From positions 11,040,501-11,100,500 of the forward strand of contig NC_092569.1 of NCBI RefSeq assembly GCF_037975245.1: DNA of 60,000 nt, read 5' to 3'. The translations under genes were made by a program, and so were the position numbers. Positions 36,301 through 49,200 of this stretch are shown piece by piece. Source of the stretch: Apostichopus japonicus (Eukaryota > Echinodermata > Holothuroidea > Aspidochirotida > Stichopodidae). Numbering within the stretch: position 1 is the stretch's first letter; every line of letters starts with the position of its first letter. The notes under the pieces are model-generated. The model was not told where the DNA came from. It did not search any database and worked only from the letters and a program-made list of their open reading frames with translations.

Positions 36301-39119
36301 TTATTAGTGTTGTTTTAAAGTAATGCTCATTATTATTTCATAGGATAATATATGTAAACAGTAACCTGAAAGATTTAGCGAAGAAAGAACATCGTATATA
36401 TAAGTGATAAAGCATGTGGAAATGAGGACATGTCAAGTGCTGCAAAATCGTCCATACAATCATTAGCTTCTGGACGCAGTTGATAAATCAGCATATATTC
36501 TAGGATCAGGTTGAATGAGGAAATAGATAATAAACGTCTCATTGATCCATTGACTTACATTAAGCACGCTTCCCTTTTCTTGGACAAAACATCCACACTG
36601 ACTTTGCGGTAGGCAGTCCTCTCCTTGTATCATATAACCGTCTGTACAGATGCATCTTCCTGATTCCACAGATGCTAAAGTGATACACGTATTGGGTTCG
36701 GTACAACGTCTCTCGCATGTACTGTTAGAAAAACTCATATTCAATGGACACCACTCAATAAAGGAATCTGGTTGAAGATAAAGAGAAAGATAATCTTAAA
36801 ATTAACATAGTGGTTGTAACTTCTTTGACACTTTGAAATTATTAAATAGTCCAGGAATAAAATCGTAATCGCTTTCGTTATACCCTTTATCACCTACAGT
36901 ACAAAGGGTTTGGGGGAGGGGGAGGGGGATTTAAACGATTAACCGTATATATAAGGTACGCAACCCCACTTGACAACAACAAGGACATTGTTGTATTGTT
37001 TTATTACATTAAAACTAACAGTTATATTCAAATTTTGCTTGTTTTGTCTTCTTGTGTGATAAATGTGTTTCATTAATACTACTAGAAACTCTTAAAGAAA
37101 CATTGAACAATTTAATAGAGACTTTGGACGTACCCACAGTCGCTTCTGTTTAACATTGCTCTAACGATTACATGAGGTAAAGCAATAATCAATCTTTGCT
37201 GGGCAAAACCAGAATTGTGAAAACATAACATTTACCTGCATTGCCACCTTCGTCTCCAAGACCTTGAATATAATATTGGCTCCATTCATCAGCGATACGA
37301 AAGTCGTCGAAGGTCACGTGATACGAGTGCCCTAAAGCATTCGTAAAGTCCATACGAAATTGATACTTCTTTTGATTTGTTAGGTGAGCAATTTTTTCAT
37401 TTCCTAACCAAAATTCACTTGCCAGAAATCCAAAGCCGTGCTTGTAATCGTCCCAATTCCGATTAAAGTTGATAAATCCATTCGTCCTTCGCTGTACTAC
37501 CTGTCGCAATAAAACACAATGAAGGTATTTTTATTTCTTCCTCATTACTCCTCATAAACATATTTTATCCCTACAGTCATGCCAAAAGTGTTTGCATTTG
37601 TTGATCAATTTAGCAAACCATATTAGTATTTCTCAAACTGTGTTTGATATTCTTCAAACTAAGGTACCCTGAATGAATGTTGATTAAAGGATTAAAGAAA
37701 GTTGATTCCAGTCGTCCACATACGCCACTCTTGACAATATTTCGTTTCAGCTGCATAACATCCAAGTCGGTAAGAAACTTGAACATTTCACTCTTATTAT
37801 TTGGAAAACATGGCGTGACTTATCAACATAATTTACTATACGTTGGTATGAGATTTCAATGCTGCTTTTATGAAATACAAGCAAAATTCGGTCTACTATT
37901 GTTCGAAGAGGTTCGCCAAACAGAAGGTTAATTTTACAGTTCTAGTTGATTTGGGTATTACGTTGGTCTATTTTACTGACTAGTCCAGTATTATATTTGG
38001 AATGTTTGTAAAAAACTTACCGTCCATCCATCACTGCCTAAGTCGTTATCACAGTACACTTCGAACGGCTCTGGGAAACCATCTGGTTTGATTTCGTAAA
38101 CACCAGATTCATTAAGAGTATTTGAACATGTACTGATGATTTCTTGGCAATCTTTCGGGTACTCGGTTGATTGAAACAGAAAGTAAGATGACCCTATAAC
38201 ATAAAATAATGGATGACAGCAGCATGAACTTTATCTTTTTCTTGTGAAAACTGCAATCATTGCTATCCATGAATGGAATATTTTTTCCCCAAACAGGTTT
38301 GCAATTACAGAGTTTTGAGCCAATAAGATTGCTCGTTACGTCAGCACAATACTGACCATCGCTTTGAAGTTCGAAGACATACATCGAATAACACACTGAC
38401 ACTGTATTAAGTCTAGTGCGGGATTTCCCTTTTAACGCCCTAACTTTATTGTTAATGCTTGGATCACATGCTGACCTTACTTATCATACATACGCTACAT
38501 TTCATGGGTTCGTGGTTACATTATCTAAGATACCTTAAATCGGAATTCGTTTCGTAGAATGGGTACGCTAAAGTCAACTTCACGACGCGAGTTCATGAAG
38601 TCTTGAATGAATATACGCAAAACAGTATAGTCTGTAGAATTAAACATTTCTGTCACTACACTGTGTACACAGTTTTAATACATATAGGCCTACATAACAA
38701 TTTTGATGCACCCTGTACGAATCTTTCACTATGCGATGTTTTCGATTAATGCCTTCACATAACTTCGATCACCGATAGTTGATCATTCAATCATAACAAA
38801 CTCGCTAACTATGTCTATACCAATTCCAAAGATATGAAAGAGATTCAAAAAAATTCTCCCTTCTCCCTCCTTCCCTCTCTCTCAAAAATTTGTATAAAAT
38901 GTTATAACAAGTTTGTGTTTATTTTATTATACTAACTTTATCCTTGCGAAAGCATCTTCAATAATGTACAAACGTGTAGATGAATTCAAATATGAATACT
39001 GTCACCTGGAATCGTAAATGGTTTGTGAATGTTTTTAAGCTAAAGTGAAAGAAATTATAATTATAGTTAACATGCAAAGGTAACTTACGCAATGATTGAT
39101 CTGTGACGTCAGCAGAAGC
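33399..39119 (-). CDS. FREP gene 4 (inverted, divergent paralogue): half-FReD / TIL / EGF-like / FReD
   Basis: Same architecture on the - strand. In transcription order the exons are 39119-39089, 38193-38021, 37500-37236, 36767-36559, 36210-35890, 35003-34742 and 33703-33399, totalling 1566 nt (521 residues plus an unlocated start). Phases match the + strand genes exactly. Residues 1-11 are a linker (ASADVTDQSLR) different from that of the + strand copies. Then come a half-FReD (YPKDC, EVYCDN, QRRTN, FWLGN), TIL (157-226), TILa/EGF-like with the FEGDG signature, and a full FReD with DRDND, GAWWY and SSLNG. By eye it shares roughly half its residues with genes 1-3, so the composite architecture predates the tandem duplication. 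Its GAWWY disulfide loop carries about 20 extra residues, Tyr-rich with an additional Cys. It ends in RIRPVG. Confidence 0.86.
33525..33590 (-). other. Tyr-rich insertion in the ligand loop of FREP gene 4
   Basis: Twenty-two codons separate GAWWY from the following Cys (33522-33524), where genes 1-3 have two. The insert is dominated by Tyr and Phe with Ser/Gly and one extra Cys, and sits inside the disulfide loop that brackets the GAWWY motif beside the calcium site in FReDs. It is encoded within the exon, with no splice signals that would remove it cleanly. Confidence 0.75.
35122..35425 (+). repeat. dispersed repeat, copy b, in an intron of FREP gene 4
   Basis: Diverged copy of 32720-33015, lying between the exons at 35003-34742 and 36210-35890 of the - strand gene. 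Confidence 0.65.
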
Positions 39120-39261
39120 CTAAAGTAAGACAAGAAACGTATAGACTGATCTTTATATCCCCGTAAATATCAATATTAAAGCATTATTTCTGTGAAGAAC
39201 ATTCAGTGATAAAGTGCGTATAATTCCAAATACCTAATCTAAACAAAACAATCGTACTTAC

Positions 39262-39302
39262 GGAAACAACTACCGTATAGCAGGTCGGAGTTAAAATATC
39301 TT
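39262..39302 (-). other. candidate upstream coding exon of FREP gene 4 (signal-peptide end?)
   Basis: On the - strand a TTTGTTTCAG acceptor is followed by 41 nt and a GTAAGT donor, 142 bases before the linker exon. Read in the phase needed to join that exon, it ends TCYTVVVS, and the joined sequence reads VVVSASADV. This fits a signal-peptidase site (Ala-Ser-Ala before Asp). There is no Met in the exon, and the reading frame upstream of the acceptor also lacks one, so a further 5' exon would be required. This is a tentative call based on splice sites and phase only. Confidence 0.3.
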
Positions 39303-40325
39303 CTGAAACAAAGGATCTTTCTTTAAGGGGGGGGGGGGGGGGTGTTCTTTAAAAACAAATCATGTTTACTCAAAGTGTCCGGTCGTCCATCTGTTTTTCA
39401 CTTTATCAGATTCAGATATCCTCAGAATAACAACAACTGTCAAAACCCCTTTCGTCTCTCTCTATTTCCTTGTCAGTATATATTTTTTCTTTTTGTTGGA
39501 AAATTCGTTATTTTTGAACATTGATTTCTATCTCTATCTCTCAAGATAATATTATAAATTATATTCTCGTCTCGAATTGATAATGTACAATGCAGAGCTA
39601 ACACGAAAATATCCGCCGTGATGCGAGATGTAAATTACAGCTATGGTTCATATTTACTCTCACTCATTTTGTTATCATTTCATTGTTTTCGCAAGCAAAC
39701 ATTTCATTCTGTTTGGAAGTTGCCAGTGCAGTTTCTCACTGCAGTCGCCCAAATAAATGAGGCAAAGTGTCAATACTATTTAAGGAAAAGTCCCCCAGGA
39801 AAAAAAAACCTGGGCAAGAAAAACCAAACAACCGAACGGCTGTTCCGTCATCAACCCCAGTCATCGTGCATCGATACTGTAAATGTGACTGTGTGATCAT
39901 CGTCAGGTGTATCACGATTCCCCTCGAAAGGGAATATATACTAGACAAGATCTTAGTCAAAAGGCCGAGAAACGATCAGTCAATAACGTTCTTTACCGAT
40001 GCATTTGAAAACATTAATCGCAGTGAACAAATACTTTGTAGGAATTAAAAACAGATGTTCAATTCTATGTTCTGGAAAAGATTATAATGAATTTCATGAG
40101 ATCACATGCATTTAAGTCAGTACCTTTGTCTGGTATCTGGATATAAATTGAAATACTGGTTCGTGTGAACGGAATCAACGCTTAGCCACTTAGACAAGTC
40201 CTTAGCATAGAGAGATATCGCTCTGGCAAGTATAAGTGCACATTGATCATTTATTTGTTAAATCTAAAGTCTTAATCTTTTCATTATTCACCAAATTGCG
40301 ATATTTTCTGCTAGCATGAAATGAA
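39303..40325. other. non-coding stretch upstream of gene 4
   Basis: Not matched elsewhere in the window. It starts with a 16-G run (39327-39342). The gene 4 promoter and first exon should lie here or further right, but no clear TATA box or signal-peptide exon was recognised. Confidence 0.5.
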
Positions 40326-40329
40326 GTTA

Positions 40330-41240
40330 TACCGATAATGTGAACTCATTGGCTACTCGTGTGTAGCTTTATGTTACATTACAAACGTGTTTGGTATGTC
40401 CAGAACAGAGCGGTAAATTATTAAAATATACATAAATTGCAAGCGAGTTAACCCCAACATGTAATCATCACATTATCATCAACTTATGCGCCCATGTATT
40501 TGTAAAGTTCACAATTCGGCTCAATCTACAATAAACATATACTGGAAGATAACCCCCTAAATGTAACCATCACGTTTACAACAAGCTTACGTTCCCATGT
40601 AATTGAAAAGTTCTTAGAACACAATGTTATGATATTTATTCGACATGCATTTGATGTGCACGGTAACACATATACGCCAGCTATACTGCAAGGCAATTTT
40701 TCTGTGACCATACAAGCCTTTTCTGTACAAGCGATTACGGGGATCCCTTTGGGTTAAACACAAGGATGTGTAAGTGAATTGGTAACCAAAAAGGCCGAGA
40801 TAAAAGAAAATGCTGATATTTGGTATTTTAACGACACATTTTTGTCGTAACATAACTGAAAGCCTGCAATGCTTTGCAGATTGTCAGCTATATCATTTTG
40901 TTAAACCAGAAAACTTGTTCGTTTTTGAATAAGAATACTAACATTACATAACAATGTCTGTGTGACCAATTTGAATCGTTAAAAATATCATTTTGAAAAT
41001 AGTAAAGTATAATATGAATGAACTTGGTGTTTAATGCATTAATTCGACAGCTTCCTTCATCTGCATTGGATTTCTAGCTTTATCATAAAATGGTCAAATT
41101 CGGCTTCAACGTTGCCGGTAATATTTGAAAGCGCGAGACCCTTGACACATAGCCCACATGGAGTTTACAGTGTTAGGATATGATAATACCACACCCTTTC
41201 TAACAACGCAGAATGTTATTACAAAGGTTACACTGAATAT
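40330..41240 (+). repeat. non-coding block, unit 3 (start)
   Basis: Similar to 11296-12130. No gene is seen. Confidence 0.75.
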
Positions 41241-43227
41241 AAAAATATCGTTGTTAAAAATGATGGTTTAATGTTATCAATCTATCTGTAAAAATGTTGA
41301 ACATTACCGTTATTCCTTACAATTTAACACATTTTTGGTTCTTAACTTTACACAAGAAAAATATTCTGTTTAATCAAAGCAGTAGGCATACACCTGTAAC
41401 AAGGGCAGTTGCCTTTTTTATTTTAGATCCCGTCTATAGTTTTGCAACTAAAGTTCCTTTCACATGATGCTGCTTCGAAATCGCACTGAAACCAATACTT
41501 TAATCGTGCCTAATAATATTCTTCACTGATATGAACTCATGTTCATTTTTTATGAAAACATATGTTTATTGTTCTAATGAATGTGTTAAAAATAGAAATC
41601 CGTTTATAAAGAACACATTTACCCCTCTGTATTTACTTCTATTTAATAAGGCGAAACCAGAAGCAGAACTGGAGTACATTTTCTAGCCTCTAAATTCGTG
41701 AAACCAACTAATACATGTACTGTTAAATGAAATCATTTGCGGTTCTTCCGCTTCACTTCCAACCAATAATATTTTTCCTTATCCATTTAGATCTCCTTAT
41801 CCCAGTTAAAACTATTCTCAGACTTCTTTAGAATGGTTGTTCTAGTGTAAGTTCCTTCATAACCTACGATAGACAATCTATATTGATTGAAACCATGAAG
41901 CTGTCATGATTAAAACCCAGGATAATATTTAATGAGTTCACATGCATGATACATTAAGTGTAAATTCCAAAAACACACTATCATTTGTGATGCGGCATCG
42001 CTTTCAAATGTACACTGGAGAAGAAGCTTACTGTCTCAAAACAAACGACGGTTACACAGTGTCACCGTGTGAAGTTTGATCTTTCTTACAGTAAATATGA
42101 ATAAAAATTGCATTTGCAGTTCAAAAACCAATCACTTTTGGAGTAGCAATGATTCCGTCTAAGCTTATCAATATTTTAATTTAGAAGAAAATGTGTTTAG
42201 CCTGTTTGGCATATAGACAATAATTTTGTTTATCGGATGAAGACAGATTTAAACCAGTTTACTCTGTCAAAATGAGCTTCACGAAGTAATTTTTAAAGTA
42301 CACGAAAGAAACAATTCACAGGATATTAAATAGGAACGCTGTGATATATAGTCTTCAATCTAGTTCCTTACATCGACATTCTCAAACTGAATAATTTGAG
42401 TCTTAATCGTCTAAGTATATTTCAGACTGACAAGCTTGGGTTATCATAGCTGAAAAGATCTTCACTGCCAAAGGAAATCATCAGTCGACAGAGTGGGCAA
42501 CTTTTGATGATGAATATCATTATTTAGTACATTTTATAGATCAAGTTTAGGTTCAAACTTTTAAAAATCACGTCTGCTGAGCAAGCTACATTTCTTATAA
42601 TGAAAAATACTAAAAACTGAATATTATACGAAGTAATATTTGTGTATATCGAGCTTGATTAAATGGCTTAAAAAAGACTAGTAAAAATTTTCAACAAAAT
42701 AAGTTTTCATTCCGTGCGCATTTGTTTCCTTCTTCCATTTGTTTGACACAAAATTGAAACTAAGTTGCAACTTGTGAAGATATAACACTTCTTAATAGAT
42801 GAAGAAAGTCTTATAAATAGCATTTACGTTGCAGTTTAAAGGTTTTACTTTTTTTGAGAGCAGGTCGAGTAAAGACCACCAAATATTAGGTTCAACTATC
42901 GTCCATATAATAAAAAAATAGTTTTTGTTCTGCTGACGCATTTAACTTACATGTATAATATATATAAAACAGCAGCTGATTTTGCTAACTTGGTAAAAGA
43001 AAATAGAAATGCAGCCTCCATCGGAGTGTTTCGTAAAATAGCTATTTCACTTTACTGACGATTAGCCTACATCACCTATTAAAACAAGTTTTTCTATTTC
43101 TAATTTTTATCTTTGGAATATTGAAGAGCTGAGATGTCAAATATTCGAAAACATATCGTGCAATTATTGTATACCTTCCCCCAAAACTGTTAAATGTTTA
43201 TCGGTATCAGTTATGGTAAAAACAACT
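41241..43227. other. unit 3-specific 2-kb AT-rich stretch
   Basis: It replaces the TA-repeat/SINE segment of unit 2. No ORF, repeat structure or RNA gene was recognised. Confidence 0.5.
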
Positions 43228-46200
43228 TGGTGTTACAAACATTGCAATGATAATAAATACACAGTGTTTTCTTCAGTTTTGAAGGAACACCAAAAATGAT
43301 ATTTGATGTGAAAATATAACGAAGTTGTTAAATCTTCAGGAATGACTACTTTGACCATCGAAGACGGTTCGCAGTTTTTATATCAAATGCGGAAATTCTC
43401 GAAAAATAAGTACCGAAGACGCTTGTTGAAACTTTAAAAGTCTTTATCGTATAACATGACGTTTATAACTAGTGGACCATCCCATCTTGACAAGTCCCTT
43501 CTTGACATCCGTTAGGATGTATGCAAATAGAAGCTACAAAATGTCATGGAGTAACGTGATTGGGTGTGACAACGTTCCAATGCGCAAGTCTTCTAGCGGC
43601 TGATGTAGTTTTAAACGAGGAAGTAAATTAAGATGTTATAAACGATATATCGTATATGTACAATATGTCTGGCGGAGGTGGATGATTGTGTGTACATACA
43701 ACACTTTCTGCAGGGTACAGGTGTTGATCGATTTCAAACAAATTAGCTTTTTGTAGACACTAGTTGACTATTCGAGCAACGTTTCGAAAAAGACGCCAAC
43801 AAAAGCGTCAATTTCTTTTATATTGTTTAAATCACACGCACATCAGGTATATCCGACTGTGCACATTGCCATTGGTTGTGAGACAGGGGTGGGGCGAATC
43901 CCCTGCAGCATTTCAGATCATTATTGACCTTTGGGCAAGCGCAAATATACATTCATGTCATTCAGAGGAATTCAATTTGTCTTGAATAACAAGTTCCAAG
44001 CAACTGTACCATTTTAAGATATGTCATGATTCCTCATAGCAAATTTGAAGAACACAAAATAAATTTTCGGAAAAGGAATTATTTCCTTCATCTTTGACCT
44101 TGCTTTTCTTCTTTTTTGTTTGGCAAATGTATCAGCTCCCTCCTCCTCTCCCTTCCTCCTCTTGTTCTTAATCCTCTTTTTTGCTTCTTTCCATGTTACG
44201 CGGTTTCTCAGTAAACAGTGTTTGTCTTCAGCTTACCCCCTTCACACTTACGATAACGATGACTATACTTGCCAAACTGCAGCAGGAAATTTGTACTTGA
44301 AGCTACAGCTTATGCGCATGATCAATATGATGAACGCCTCCCAAATGTATATGTAATACGTGGTTTCCATCTTATTATCACAGCTAGGCATACATGTATT
44401 GATACATGCTTTAGAAAAGATATATGCCGGCAGAGATGTGTATAATAAGGAAGTTTCTGTTTATAAACGTGGGAACATTGATGAACAAGTCTCGCTGATT
44501 GGGTAATCGAACTGACGAGTCGAAATACTATTTTAAATTCTACCAAGGTAATAATATCTACCTGAGTTCGGCTTTATTGGTCGAACGTTGAAACACCTAT
44601 ACATCTGAGGAAGTATTTTAGGTAATTTTTTTGCCTGCTCTTCTCAATTTTTCTTGTGTGAGGTGCGAGGTGTATTGTAGAGGTCAGTATTGTCCGGTCA
44701 GTATTGTAGAGAACCGGTCAGTATTGTAGAGAAAACAGTGCTAATGAACTTTCGGTTTTACTTTGTTTTGTTTATCAAATTTGTTTGGTATTTTCTATTT
44801 CTATCTGCGTGCATTGAAGGATTCAAGGTTTCCTCTAAACTTACCTCTACAATTTTTATTTACTTCAAGTCTTTGCACTTTACGTTGTCTCTTTCTTTGT
44901 TGCGTATGTCTGATCGAAACCAGAACGCCTAATTGCTAAAACAGAAATCACATTAATAATGAAATAAGAACTAAAATTCTCTATTTGGTCTTAACTTAAA
45001 TAGCATAATTTGTTCCAGTGATATATGCTCTGTAAAGGACTATAACAAGTTTGTGGGTTTATTATATCTATATCGTTTTCCTTTGTCTCCACCCCCCCCC
45101 CCTCACACACACACAAACTTACCCCTCGCATACTCCACTTACTCTCTCGCGCGAACTCACACACACGTCCACAATTACCTCTCCACACACAAAAAAGCTC
45201 CACAGTTATGTTATGTTTAAATATGAAGATCTGAAGTGATTTTCAGTCTTCCGTCTTTAAGTTTTTAAATTTACCATTTGATACACCTATTACACTAAAC
45301 AGGATATTACGGGAAACTACATGTTATTCAAGGCTTACAGTTATCAATATTTATGTCTCTAAAATTTGTTTACTTGTTCTTGTCTATTCGTAACTTTTTA
45401 CTGGTTATGACATCTCACTCACAAATGGCGAATTGTTTCCTGTTTAGCATATATAACGACCATTTGTACACTTTACGTGGTATAAAAGGCTGAGCTTTTA
45501 TAGTACAAGTATATCGGTTTTAAAAACATCCCAGTGAAGTTTTCATTCTCTTGTTTGAAAATGGGGCAAATTTTGCTGATTAACGCAAGGATAATTAGAA
45601 TGCACTTGTTAGCAGGTTGTTTCTGAATTTGCTGAATGGATACTTAAACAGAACATATTATTAGCTGTCATTGACAATTCAAATTTAACGTTAAGGGTTG
45701 CTCTTCCATATTGAATCAAAGAATAACAACTGGTACTATTATTTCCTGATGAATATTTGAATGATTGCCAAAGTGTCTATGCCTCATCGCTTGAGGCAAG
45801 GTGCCGAATAAAGGGAACAGCTGGGTCAAGGGGCAGTGCAACAATTTCATATGTAATTCGTTCTCCTCTAGATATTTCAAAGCACAAAACTCCATATCAG
45901 AAAGAGGAATTATTAACCTACTCTGGTACATTCTTTTACAATGCCGCAAGAAATCGATACTCTTTACCAGTTTTGTATTGAATTCGATGGCATTGTCGTC
46001 GATGGGGAAATGACAATTAGCTTGTTTTCTTTAACCTGGTTGCTATAGTACCATGGGGCTTTATAAGATTCAGTTTATAGCACTGTGTCGCAAACGTTAT
46101 TAATGAGGAATACGTTGAGAAGAACAAAAGAATCGTAAAAATTCAGGCTCGAGTACTGCATTAATATTTGCTTGCTGAGGTTCCTCGAAAAGTACTATAG

Positions 46201-49200
46201 GTTGATATTCATTCTCCATGACAGGATGGCAACACACTCACACATTCCATGGAATCTGGTTCGCAAATCGTTTTACCGTTTTATTGAATGCGGGCTCTGT
46301 AGCGTTGTAGAAGTTTTTTGTTTTGGTAGACTTCATCACTTATAGGATTACGGACACGTTGGCCATTCATAGCACCATTATAAATTATTATAAAACTTGC
46401 AGATTCTTAGTTAAGGAAGCCCGAAGTTTGGGTCAATTATCCTAAACCACTTCATTCCCCAAAGCACTAGAGTATTCATAAGTTGTACTGCAAAGGCATA
46501 AAGTAGTCTTATGATTAGTTAATCGCACCAACCTGTTAATGCCACCATAGTCTGCAGCGGTGTGAGTCATAGAGATTAGCAGACGATTATCTCCAATACT
46601 TGGTTCGATCATGTTCAAAGTGAGAGAGAACATAGCCCGCTTCATACTTCTTTTTACACCTCAGGGGAATGTACTATCATTTATAATTACTCACAAAAGG
46701 TAAGGTTTCAAAGAAAGTATCTCTATAGATATACCTCCCGATTAAGAGTCTGTTAAGAGTGTACGCATCGTTTCACACTTGAAGAAAAAATGACTTTTAC
46801 GTACGGAAGGTTTTAAGTTCTTCTTATGATCTAAATTACTTTATTGGTTGGAAACGTTCCTTGTAAACATACAGTTTTAAATTTAATTGGTCCTAAGCAG
46901 GCAAATACAACTAACATTTCGACGTAAAATAAAATTCAGATGACAAATATAATATATCAAAACTGCTCAAGATATTGAAATTATTTGCCCAGAACTGTCA
47001 TGGTAACTACAACGATATAGACTTCATTGATTTAAAACGTTTCCTTCTTCAATAGTTTGTAATATACAGCCAGACAGAAAACTCTCTGATTTGTATATTT
47101 ATCGTTTTCAAGTCTTCAGGAGCAAATGAAGCATCATAGCTATTATATGTCAATAAGTTATTATTTTCACATTAAGTACTCCACTGACACAAAATAAATT
47201 AAAAGATATTTTAGAAGACAATCATTACAAATTTGTTGATTCTACCTGTTAATTAATATATTAATTATACTATGAAGATTTCCCCCACGACTGACGTTGA
47301 TGTAACCCCATGAACCATTGTCAATGAAAGACTATAAATAGACAACGCCATAATTTCATCATATTTATATCCGTGTTGAAAAATCTACCGATGTGGATAA
47401 GTGACGTTTATCATCAAAGTCATAATATTGAAGGGTATTTTATCAGTATAATATGACAATTAACACGATGGGCAACATTGGTTATGTCCAGCTGCTTGGC
47501 CAGTCTCCTCTACTGTAGGCTACAAGTTAATTTATGTGGCTTAGTATTTTGTAGCTTCACCTTAGAGGAAATCATTATCAACGTTTACATCAGAAGAGAG
47601 CAGGTCACCGTACACTCCAATTCTCTCCATTATCAAGATGATCGGCGAATTGTGCAAAGTTTTTGAAGTTTTTCTTTTCTTTTGGACAACAGGCTGTCTC
47701 TTTTCACAACGAGTGGTGAGTTTTAGAACTTTGATATGTTGATCATTCTTATTACCTCTCCAATTATTTAATTCAATTAGCTTGACGTGTTATTTAGCTG
47801 CAGTTAATTTTTAAAGCTTCAGTCACCATGGTAGAGTATACCAATTTATGTAAGTAACCTTTTCCCTTTCCAGCAGTAAAAGTGATGTTTGTTGTATTTG
47901 TAATTAAAACTTCTTAGTTTTTAAAAGTTGTAATTATTAATCCATACACTGGATAATAATTTGAGCAAAATTATTCAGGCTCATACATTTGATTTTAAAT
48001 GCAATATTACCATGGTGAAAAACTATGAAACTAGAAAAAATAGAAATAATTAATTTCATTTTTCAACAGTTTATTATCATTTTCAGGCAAATATGTCATT
48101 GATATTATATATATATTTCATTGACTCCTCTAAAAGTCAAACACTTTCATTTTATAGAAATTAATAGTGAATATTCTTCTCAACATTGTGTAAGAATCAA
48201 TATCAACTGTTAAAGAATGTGAGTTTCAAAGATTGGAACGTTTATGTTTGCTTTTTTGGCATAACTGAACACAACAAAACTAATTTTTCATCCGAGTGTA
48301 AATTTCAAAATATTATTAATACATCGCTTCGAAATAATAAGTGTAATTTAACAACTCTCAACAAGATGTCAGTGATTGAAAATTATTACATTTAAAGAGC
48401 GATTGACGAATACTCAAACAAAAACTTAAATTTACAGTTGAAATAGTAGTTTCCCAAATTTATGAAAATGAAAGTAAAAATCTACATAAAGTGACAATTT
48501 TTCATAATTGCGCCAGTTTAAATACCTCGAAATAACGGGTTAAAGGATAAGCTACCATTAAGTAGTATTAATCAAATTATCAATCGATTCATTCAAATCT
48601 GAAATACGTTTATAAAACAATAATTTGTTTTAATAAAATATGCTGCCTTTTAAGATAACAATAAAAAAAAATCGGAAAAGTCAAACAAGAACAACTTATT
48701 TTGCATTAACAAGTAGTTTGTTTACAATGTTACCAAAGCATTTAATTTCCTTGTTACCAAATATTATATGTTTGTCGTCTTTATTCAAGTTTACAAAACT
48801 GACATTCAATATATCGTGTTTTATCTCCAAACTGTAAAACATCCTAGTCGATAGTCATTTTGCCGTAATGTTAAGCGTTCAAGCATATTTAAAAGAGAAT
48901 GAAAAAAACAGTTTTATGAAAGCGTCTAACAAACTTATTGAAAATAGCAAGCTATTGCATCCCCCGATATATAACAGTGGTATTCACACAAACTATTTTA
49001 AATGTTTTATTTAATATCATTTACGATCGTGGAGCTAAGCAAAATAATCATATGTTAAATTATATCACTGACTCAAACTGTAATCTCTATTTTACTTAAA
49101 TTTAATTAGTATACGCTTTAAGCCATTTAATTTTATTAACAACTTTCAGTTCTAAATAATATGCCAATGATCAAAAGCTATTACATCCCATCATCTTACT

